Source: Acidovorax carolinensis
Lineage (GTDB): Bacteria > Pseudomonadota > Gammaproteobacteria > Burkholderiales > Burkholderiaceae_C
Length of the DNA: 64,000 nt
Assembly (NCBI RefSeq): GCF_002157145.1
Contig: NZ_CP021361.1
Span: forward strand, 124,001-188,000
Reading direction: 5' to 3'
Positions 56,471 to 64,000 of the stretch are shown here, one piece after another. Within the stretch, counting starts at the first letter, position 1. Every line of letters begins with the position of its first letter. The notes beneath the pieces are model-generated. The model was not told the DNA's origin. It saw nothing but the letters and a program-made list of their open reading frames with translations, and searched no databases. A program made the translations under genes and the position numbers.

Positions 56471-57258
56471 GCGCGGTGACCCCATTGCTGCAGGTGCGCG
56501 GCCTGCGCAAGGCCTTTGGCGGCGTGCACGCGGTCGACGGCGTGGATTTCACGCTCGCGCCCGGTGAGATGCTGGCGCTGATCGGGCCCAACGGCGCCGG
56601 CAAGTCCACCACCTTCAACATGGTGGGTGGCCAGTTGCGGCCCGATGCGGGCACCATTCGGCTGGCGGGCGTGGACATAGCCGGCTTGCCGCCGCGCGCC
56701 ATCTGGCGCCAGGGCGTGGGGCGTACCTTCCAGATTGCCGAAACCTTTGCCTCGCTCACCGTGGTCGAGAACGTGCAGATGGCCTTGCTGTCGGCGGACC
56801 GGCGCCTGTTCTCGTTCTGGCCCCGCGCGCAGGACCACCGGCGTGACGACGCGCTGGCCCTGCTGGCACAGGTGGGGATGCAGGCGCAGGCGCTGCGCCC
56901 CTGCAGCACGCTGGCCTATGGCGATGTCAAGCGGGTGGAGCTGGCCATGGCGCTGGCCCATGCGCCCCGGCTGCTGCTGATGGATGAGCCCACGGCCGGC
57001 ATGGCGCCGGCGGAACGCCTGGCGCTCATGGCCCTCACGCAGCAACTCGCGCGCGAGCGTGCCATGGGCGTGCTGTTCACCGAGCACAGCATGGATGTGG
57101 TGTTTGCCCACGCCGACCGCGTAATGGTGCTGGCGCGCGGGCGCCTGCTGGCCGAGGGCACGCCGCAGGCCATACGCGACAACGCCCAGGTGCAGCAGGT
57201 GTACCTGGGCAGCGGCAGCATGTTCGGCAAGGCGCCCACACGCGGGAGCATGGGGTGA
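56467..57258 (+). CDS. livG: Branched-chain-type ABC transporter ATP-binding protein LivG
   Basis: A 263-residue ATPase. Walker A LIGPNGAGKSTTFNMVGGQ (about residues 38-56), Q-loop in GRTFQIAETFASLTVVEN, signature LAYGDVKRVELAMALAHAP (Y-G-D-V-K in place of LSGGQ, as is common in LivG), Walker B LLLMDEPTAGMAP and the switch His in FTEHSMDVV. The start overlaps the permease stop as ATGA. The encoded pair LivG/LivF energises the fused permease. Confidence 0.93.
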   Translation: MSAVTPLLQVRGLRKAFGGVHAVDGVDFTLAPGEMLALIGPNGAGKSTTFNMVGGQLRPDAGTIRLAGVDIAGLPPRAIWRQGVGRTFQIAETFASLTVVENVQMALLSADRRLFSFWPRAQDHRRDDALALLAQVGMQAQALRPCSTLAYGDVKRVELAMALAHAPRLLLMDEPTAGMAPAERLALMALTQQLARERAMGVLFTEHSMDVVFAHADRVMVLARGRLLAEGTPQAIRDNAQVQQVYLGSGSMFGKAPTRGSMG

Positions 57259-58034
57259 CAGCCGTAGCGTCTTCCTGCTCGCCACCCACGGCCTCACCAG
57301 CGCCCCTGCTGGCGGTGCAGGGCCTGGCCGCCTGGTATGGCGCCGCGCAGGTGCTGTTTGGCGTGGACCTGCAGGTGGGGCGCGGCGAGGTGGTTGCCCT
57401 GATGGGGCGCAACGGCGCCGGCAAGTCCACCACGCTCAAGGCGATCGTCGGTCTGGAGGTGCGCCGTAACCTGGGCCAGGCGGGGCACCTGCGCTTTCTG
57501 GGTCGCGACATCGCGCGCTGCGCGCCCTACGAGGTGGCGCGCATGGGCCTGGGCTATGTGCCCGAAGACCGGCGCATCTTCACCGACCTGAGCGTGCTCG
57601 ACAACCTGGAAGTGGGCCGCCAGGGCGCGCGCCATTGGACCGACGGCAGCGCCGCGCCGCATTGGACGCCCGCGCGACTGTTTGCGCTGTTTCCCAATCT
57701 GGGTGAAATGCCCCAGCGGCCGGGCGGGCGCATGAGTGGCGGCGAGCAGCAGATGCTCACGGTGGCGCGCACCCTCATGGGCCAGCCCTTGCTGGTGCTG
57801 CTGGATGAGCCTTCCGAAGGCGTGGCGCCGTTGATCGTGGAGCAGATGGCCCACACCATCCGGCAACTCAAGTCACAGGGCGTGAGCGTGCTGCTGTCCG
57901 AGCAGAACCTGCACTTTGCCGAGGCGGTTGCCGACCGCGCCTACGTGCTGGAAAAGGGCCAGATCTGCCACCACAGCACCATGGCGGCGCTGGTGGCCGA
58001 CCTGCCCGTGCGCCGCCAGTACCTCGGGGTGTAG
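57255..58034 (+). CDS. livF: Branched-chain-type ABC transporter ATP-binding protein LivF
   Basis: A 259-residue ATPase. Walker A MGRNGAGKSTTLKAIVGL (about residues 51-68), FVPED-like YVPEDRRIFTDLSVLDNLEV, signature MSGGEQQMLTVARTLMG, Walker B LVLLDEPSEGVAP, and SEQNLHFA with Gln-Asn at the switch position, as usual in LivF. GTG start at 57255 overlaps the livG stop (GTGA). Last gene of the operon. Confidence 0.93.
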   Translation: MTAVASSCSPPTASPAPLLAVQGLAAWYGAAQVLFGVDLQVGRGEVVALMGRNGAGKSTTLKAIVGLEVRRNLGQAGHLRFLGRDIARCAPYEVARMGLGYVPEDRRIFTDLSVLDNLEVGRQGARHWTDGSAAPHWTPARLFALFPNLGEMPQRPGGRMSGGEQQMLTVARTLMGQPLLVLLDEPSEGVAPLIVEQMAHTIRQLKSQGVSVLLSEQNLHFAEAVADRAYVLEKGQICHHSTMAALVADLPVRRQYLGV

Positions 58035-58051
58035 GCCTGCGGACCGCTGAT

Positions 58052-58115
58052 GAGAGGCTAAATATGCCTCTGGCGCTTTATTCATAAGCGCAAGCAGCTA
58101 TCAATATAGGAGTTT
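58052..58115. repeat. Intergenic hairpin repeat, family A
   Basis: CCTCTGGCGCTTTATTCATA, then AGCGCAAGCAGCTATCAATA. Arms GGCGCTT/AAGCGC-like; the AGAGGC flank makes an extra stem with GCCTCT. Lies between livF and the chemoreceptor gene, which converge. Confidence 0.7.
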
Positions 58116-58156
58116 TGTCTGGCGGTGCGTGGGCCCGCACGCGCCTGGCCCTCGGC

Positions 58157-59883
58157 TCAGAAGGATTCCCAGTCGTCCTCGCTGCGCTGCGAGGCAATGG
58201 CGGTTGCCGGGGCTTTGACGCGGGGCGCTGCAGGGCGGCTGGCCGATGACAGGGTGTGCTTGGGGGCGGGCTCGTGCGCGTGGGCGCGGCAACGGGGCGC
58301 GGTGCGGTGCGCTGCTGCGGGGCGATGGCGCGCGCTTCGGGTTGTCCGGCGATCCGGAACACGCTCACCGCCTGCGACAGTTGCGCTGCCTGGGCCTTGA
58401 GCGAGCCCGTGGCGGCTGCAGCTTCTTCCACCAGCGCCGCGTTCTGCTGCGTCACCTGGTCCATCTGCGAGATGGCCTGGTGCACCTGGTCGATGCCCGC
58501 GCTCTGTTCCTGGCTGGCGGCGGCGATCTCGGCCATGATGTCCGTCACGCGCTTGACGCTGTCCACGATGGCTTCCATGGTCTTGCCGGCTTCGGCCACC
58601 TGCTGCGTGCCTTCGTCCACCTTGCCCACCGAGTCGTCGATCAGCGTCTTGATGTCCTTGGCCGCCGCCGCCGAGCGCTGCGCCAGGCTGCGCACCTCGC
58701 TGGCCACCACGGCAAAGCCCCGGCCCTGTTCGCCGGCCCGGGCGGCTTCCACGGCCGCGTTCAGCGCCAGGATGTTGGTCTGGAAGGCAATGCCGTCGAT
58801 CACGCCGATGATGTCGGCGATCTTGCGCGACGAGGTGTTGATGGCGCTCATGGTGCCCACCACGTTCGACACCACCTGACCGCCCTGCACGGCCACCTGC
58901 GATGCCGACGCGGCCAGCTGGTTGGCCTGGCGTGCGTTGTCGGCGTTCTGCTTGACGGTGCTGGTCAGCTCTTCCATCGAAGCGGCGGTTTCTTCCAGCG
59001 AGCTGGCCTGCTGCTCGGTGCGCGACGACAGATCCTGGTTGCCCGCGTCGATCTGGTTCGATGCGGTGGCAATGCCCTCGGTGCCCGAGCGCACGCGGCC
59101 CACCACCTGGGCCAGGCTGGTGTTCATGTCCTGCAGCGCCTGCATCAGCTGGCCCGTCTCGTCGCGGGAGTGCACTTGCACCGTCGTGGTCAGATCGTTG
59201 TCGGCCACGGCACGGGCCACGCGCACGGCGTCCGACAGCGGCCGGATGATCCCGCGCGTCAGCCACCAGGCGCACAGGCCGCCGGCCACCACGGCCAGGG
59301 TGCACAGCAGCATCAGCCACATGCGGCTTTGCGCATAGACGGCCTGGATGTCCTTCGCGGTGGTGTCGATGCTGGCGCGTTGCAGGTCCAGCAGTTGCTG
59401 GATCAGGGCCATGTATTTTTCGGCCGCGGGCAGGAAGGCCTGGTTCAGCGTGCGGTCGGCTTCCTCCAGTTGCCCGTCTGCCTTGGCCTTCACCGCCTGG
59501 TCGCGCGACGACAGATAGGTGACGCGGGCCTTCTTGATCGTGACCCACAGTTCCTTTTCGGCCGGGCTGGAGAGCAGGGGCTCGATCTGGTCCTGCAGCT
59601 TGCCCGATTCGCGCGTGGACATGGCGGCGTCTTCGGCGAAGAAGGCGCCCAGCGACGGGTCGGTGCTCTTGACGATGGCGGACGTGCGCCGGACGGCACT
59701 GTAGACGTACCGGTACCAGTCGCTGATCATCCGTTCCATGGCCAGGGGCTGCTGGGTCATGTTGTGGGTGGCCTGTGCCACGGTTTGCAGGCGCCACAGG
59801 CCAATGGTGGTCATCATGACCATCAGGACGAGAACGAGGGCAAATCCTCCGCCAAGGCGAGTGCCGATTTTCAGGTTTTTCAT
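58157..59883 (-). CDS. Methyl-accepting chemotaxis protein, frameshifted near the C-terminus
   Basis: A chemoreceptor: first membrane helix at residues 12-30, periplasmic four-helix-bundle ligand domain, second helix near 190-212, HAMP, and a cytoplasmic signalling domain with the hairpin tip [20 protein letters not shown]. In the Ala/Pro-rich tail the frame breaks between 58262 and 58290 (runs of G). One added base leads to [11 protein letters not shown] and a stop at 58157; that acidic WESF tail resembles the CheR/CheB-tethering pentapeptide. Corrected length is 1728 nt and 575 residues. Unrepaired, the frame runs on to 58078 with an unrelated tail. Confidence 0.87.
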
Positions 59884-59956
59884 GGATTCTTGGGAGCTGG
59901 GTTGCAGGTGGGGGCCGCTGGGCGGCCAGGGGTATGGGGGTAACGGGGGCGGTGCT

Positions 59957-61507
59957 TCAGGCGGCAGGCCCGCGCAGCACGCGCCGGTATTGCACGGCCT
60001 CTGCCACATGCGCCACCTGGGTGCTGGCGGCACCGGCCAGGTCGGCAATGGTGCGCGCCACCTTCAGGGTGCGGTGCGTGCTGCGGGCCGACCAGCCCAG
60101 GCGCGCTGCCGCCGTTTGCAGAAACTGTGTGGCTGCGGGCTCCAGGGCGGTGTGGGTATCGATTTCCTGGCCCTGCAGCGCCTGGTTGGTTTTTCCCTGG
60201 CGGGTGATGGCCGCCAGGCGGGCGCGGTCCACGCGCTCGCGCACAGCGGCGCTGGCCTCGCCCGGTGGCGCGTCGAGCAGGTCGGTGGGCGGCAACGCGG
60301 GCACCTCCACATGCAGGTCGATGCGATCAAGCAGGGGCCCGCTGAGCTTGCCCTGGTAGCGCGCCACCTGGTCGGGCGTGCAGCGGCAGGCACGCTGCGC
60401 AGACCCCAAGAAGCCGCAGGGGCAGGGGTTCATGGCAGCCACCATCTGAAAACACGCCGGAAACTCGGCGCGCCGGGCGGCGCGCGCAATGGTGATGCGC
60501 CCGGTTTCCAGGGGCTCGCGCAGGGCCTCCAGGGCGGCCCGGGGGAACTCCGGCAACTCGTCCAGGAACAGCACCCCGTGGTGGGCCAGTGATATTTCTC
60601 CTGGCTGCGGCGGCGAGCCGCCGCCCACCAGCGCCACGGCCGATGCCGTGTGGTGGGGCTGGCTGGTGGGCCGCTGCGCCCATTGCCCGGCAGCGAAGCG
60701 ACCTGCCAGGCTGGCCACGGCCGCACTTTCCAGGGCCTCTTCCATCGTCATGGCTGGCAGCAGCCCGGCAAAGCGCTGGGCCAGCATGGACTTGCCCGAA
60801 CCGGGCGGGCCCATCATCAGCAGGCTGTGCCCGCCGGCGGCCGCGATTTCGAGCGCGCGTTTGGCGGCGGCCTGGCCCTTGACGTCCGAAAGATCGGCAT
60901 AGACCGCTTGCGTGGCCAGCGGTGCGGGCTGCAGCAGGCACCAGCCCTCGTCCGTGGCAGCGGTGTCGTCGATGGACTCCTGGCCGCCTGCCGGCAGGAA
61001 CTGCCGCACGACATCCAGCAGGTGGCGCGCGCGGTAAACCTGCGCGCCGGGCACCAGGGCGGCTTCTTCGGCGCTGCCCGGTGGCAACACCAGCCGCACC
61101 GCTACCTGGTGGGCGCGCAGCGCCAGGCTGGTGGCGAGTGCGCCGCGCACAGGGCGCAATTGACCGGACAGCGACAGCTCGCCGGCGAACTCATGGCCGG
61201 CCAGGCGGCTGGCGTCGATCTGTCCGCTGGCGGCCAGGATGCCCAGGGCAATCGGCAGGTCAAAGCGCCCCGAGTCCTTGGGCAGATCGGCCGGTGCAAG
61301 GTTTACGGTGATGCGCTTGTTGTGGGGGAACTCCAGCCCCGCGTTCTGCAGCGCCGAGCGCACACGCTCGCGCGCCTCCTTCACCTCCACATCGGCCAGG
61401 CCGACCAGGGTGAAGCTGGGAAGCCCGTTGGCCAGATGCACCTCGACGGTGACGGAGGGCGCTTCCAGCCCCAGAAGCGCGCGACTTTGCACCAATGCAA
61501 GACTCAT
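59957..61507 (-). CDS. comM: YifB/ComM-family Mg-chelatase-like AAA ATPase
   Basis: A 516-residue ATPase of the ComM (YifB) family; ComM is a branch-migration helicase used in natural transformation. N-terminal LonC-like domain ([20 protein letters not shown], then [20 protein letters not shown]), AAA module with Walker [17 protein letters not shown] (about residues 223-238) and Walker [12 protein letters not shown], a Cys-rich insert [20 protein letters not shown], and sensor region [18 protein letters not shown] at 61507 begins [10 protein letters not shown]. Divergent from the torF operon. Confidence 0.93.
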   Translation of the reverse strand: MSLALVQSRALLGLEAPSVTVEVHLANGLPSFTLVGLADVEVKEARERVRSALQNAGLEFPHNKRITVNLAPADLPKDSGRFDLPIALGILAASGQIDASRLAGHEFAGELSLSGQLRPVRGALATSLALRAHQVAVRLVLPPGSAEEAALVPGAQVYRARHLLDVVRQFLPAGGQESIDDTAATDEGWCLLQPAPLATQAVYADLSDVKGQAAAKRALEIAAAGGHSLLMMGPPGSGKSMLAQRFAGLLPAMTMEEALESAAVASLAGRFAAGQWAQRPTSQPHHTASAVALVGGGSPPQPGEISLAHHGVLFLDELPEFPRAALEALREPLETGRITIARAARRAEFPACFQMVAAMNPCPCGFLGSAQRACRCTPDQVARYQGKLSGPLLDRIDLHVEVPALPPTDLLDAPPGEASAAVRERVDRARLAAITRQGKTNQALQGQEIDTHTALEPAATQFLQTAAARLGWSARSTHRTLKVARTIADLAGAASTQVAHVAEAVQYRRVLRGPAA

Positions 61508-61568
61508 GAACGGTTTTCTCCCCAGTTGGGTGCGGTGTGTGGGTGATTGTCGCCTGCTGGCGGCGCTG

Positions 61569-61585
61569 CGCACCAATGGGGTGCG
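61569..61585 (+). promoter_or_regulatory. Candidate NtrC-binding site
   Basis: CGCACCAATGGGGTGCG, a perfect 6-5-6 inverted repeat close to the NtrC consensus TGCACC-N5-GGTGCA. Its centre is about 113 bp upstream of the start point implied by the sigma-54 promoter at 61664, a usual enhancer distance. Confidence 0.7.
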
Positions 61586-61663
61586 ATCGCGTGGCGCTGC
61601 AGCCAATGTACGGGCGAACGCACGCCGTGGATACGGGCCCTGTCGCCATGGTCGTTCACAACA

Positions 61664-61680
61664 TGGCACGGACCGTGCTT
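61664..61680 (+). promoter_or_regulatory. Sigma-54 (RpoN) promoter for torF-glnK-amtB
   Basis: TGGCACGGACCGTGCTT: GG at -24 (61665-61666) and GC at -12 (61677-61678) with exactly 10 bases between, the sigma-54 spacing; the -12 box is GTGC against consensus TTGC. It lies 40 bp before the torF start codon. Confidence 0.8.
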
Positions 61681-61719
61681 AACCCGACTGTCCCTACTCT
61701 TTGTCCAACCGGAGGAACC

Positions 61720-62836
<1,117 letters not shown>

Positions 62837-62879
62837 GCGCCGGCCAAGGCCCCGCTGCATTCCACAAAGAGAACATGCC

Positions 62880-64000
62880 ATGAAAAAACTGCTTGCCTCC
62901 TTCGTTCTGGGACTGAGCCTGCTTTGCGCAGGATCGATGTCCCTGGCCCAGGCACCCGCCCCGGCCGAAACCACTACTGCCGCCCCGGCGGCCGATGCTG
63001 CTGCGCCCGCCGCTCCGTGGCTGCGCCGGCAGATGCAGCCCGGCGCCCGCCGCCGCGGCTGCCGAGGCCGCACCCGCGGCGCCAGCGCCCAAGCTCGACT
63101 CGGGCGACACCGCATGGATGCTGACTTCCACCATGCTCGTGATCCTGATGGTCATCCCGGGCCTGGCCCTGTTCTACGGCGGCCTGGCCCGCTCCAAGAA
63201 CATGCTGTCGGTGCTGGTGCAGGTGTTCGTGATCTTTGCGCTGATCACCGTGCTGTGGGCCATTTATGGGTACAGCCTGACCTTTGCCGGCGAGGGTCAG
63301 TTCTTTGGCGGCTTTGACAAGATCTTCCTCAAGGGCATAGCGCCAGACACGCTGTCGGGCCTGCTGCCGACCATTCCGGAGTACGTGTTCGTCGCCTTCC
63401 AGTCCACCTTTGCCGCCATCACCGTGGCGCTGATCGTGGGTTCGTTCGCCGAGCGCATCAAGTTTGCTGCCGTGCTGATCTTCGCCGTGCTGTGGTTCAC
63501 CTTCAGCTACATCCCGATGGCCCACATGGTGTGGGGCGGTGGTTTGCTGGGCAAGGACGGCGCGCTCGACTTTGCTGGCGGCACCGTGGTGCACATCAAT
63601 GCCGGTATCGCCGGCCTGGTGGGTGCCTTCATGGTGGGCAAGCGCATCGGCTTTGGCAAGGAAGCACTGACCCCGCACAGCCTGACGCTGACCATGGTGG
63701 GCGCCTCGCTGCTGTGGGTGGGCTGGTTCGGCTTCAACGCCGGCTCGGCCGGTGCTGCCAACGGTGTGGCCGGTCTGGCCTTCATCAACACCATTCTGGC
63801 CACGGGCGCTGCCACGCTGTCCTGGCTGGCCGGTGAAGCGTTGCACAAGGGCAAGGCCTCGATGCTGGGTGCTGCCTCGGGTGCGGTGGCCGGTCTGGTG
63901 GCGGTCACGCCGGCTGCCGGTTTCGTGGGCCCCATGGGTTCCATCGTGCTGGGCCTGATCGCTGGCGTGGTCTGCCTGTGGGGTGTGGGCGGCCTCAAGA
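62880..64000 (+). CDS. amtB: Ammonium transporter AmtB, two frameshifts, truncated by the window end
   Basis: Signal peptide and Ala-rich linker (MKKLLASFVLGLSLLCAG, then AAPAADAAAPAA) start at 62880. The frame then changes near 63015 (CC) to read VAAPADAA, and again near 63039-63041 (CCC) to read PAPAAAAAEAAPAAPAPKLD. Two single-base additions give a continuous protein into DSGDTAWMLTSTMLVILMVI, FYGGLARSKNMLSVLVQVFV, GGTVVHINAGIAGLVGAFMV (which carries a pore His) and GWFGFNAGSAG. The rest lies past the right edge. Ammonium channel of the inner membrane, gated by GlnK. Confidence 0.88.

Noticed and set aside
58078..58156. An extended chemoreceptor C-terminus ending at 58078
   Set aside because: That tail comes from the shifted frame and runs into a family A repeat; the alternative frame ends in the expected acidic WESF tail at 58157.

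Overview
The window reads as a high-GC beta-proteobacterial chromosome segment, most likely family Comamonadaceae (Acidovorax/Comamonas-like). This rests on many orphan Bug/TctC solute-binding proteins, split MetH behind an SAH riboswitch, a TorF-GlnK-AmtB nitrogen operon, a PEP-CTERM protein, a WESF-tailed chemoreceptor, and short intergenic repeats I recall from this family. Genus placement is inference; no rRNA or tRNA gene was seen.

Positions 1-35209 are a mosaic of carboxylic-acid degradation units, each joining a periplasmic Bug-type binding protein to a CoA-activating enzyme and beta-oxidation-like enzymes. Unit 1 (1-8549, minus): CoA ligase, thiolase, CoA-transferase/hydrolase, crotonase, MaoC, SDR and Bug proteins. 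Unit 2 (8753-16201, plus): MaoC/HTD2 hydratase, acyl-CoA dehydrogenase, class III CoA-transferase, MmgE/PrpD, Bug protein, VOC protein and CitE-like lyase; this gene set matches the Pseudomonas itaconate catabolism cluster. Unit 3 (16305-22924, minus): CoA racemase/transferase, IclR regulator, crotonase, SDR, CoA ligase, Bug protein. Unit 4 (23037-31057) is two divergent arms: crotonase, SDR and thiolase against CoA ligase, acyl-CoA dehydrogenase and two Bug proteins. Unit 5 (31083-35209, minus): thioesterase, Bug protein, CoA ligase, Bug protein.

Positions 35428-45957 hold housekeeping and stress genes: glutamate dehydrogenase, PPK2, a LysR/PACE-efflux divergent pair, MetH under an SAH riboswitch, a PEP-CTERM protein, shikimate kinase, a YihY/BrkB membrane protein and a glycine-zipper protein. 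Positions 46110-52360 are a cyclohexanecarboxylate degradation cluster (Bug protein, AliA, AliB, BadI, BadH, divergent BadR) lacking an adjacent BadK. Then come ferredoxin-NADP reductase, a branched-chain-type ABC transporter with a fused LivH-LivM permease, a chemoreceptor, the ComM ATPase and a torF-glnK-amtB operon behind a sigma-54 promoter and an NtrC-like site.

Two window-wide patterns stand out. Six genes (seven sites) each lack one base at a short C/G run, and restoring it rebuilds a full-length family member; this looks more like homopolymer undercalling than decay. Three families of non-coding repeats sit between genes, mostly at stop codons; one is a pair of 159-bp elements with terminal inverted repeats, both starting right after a stop codon.
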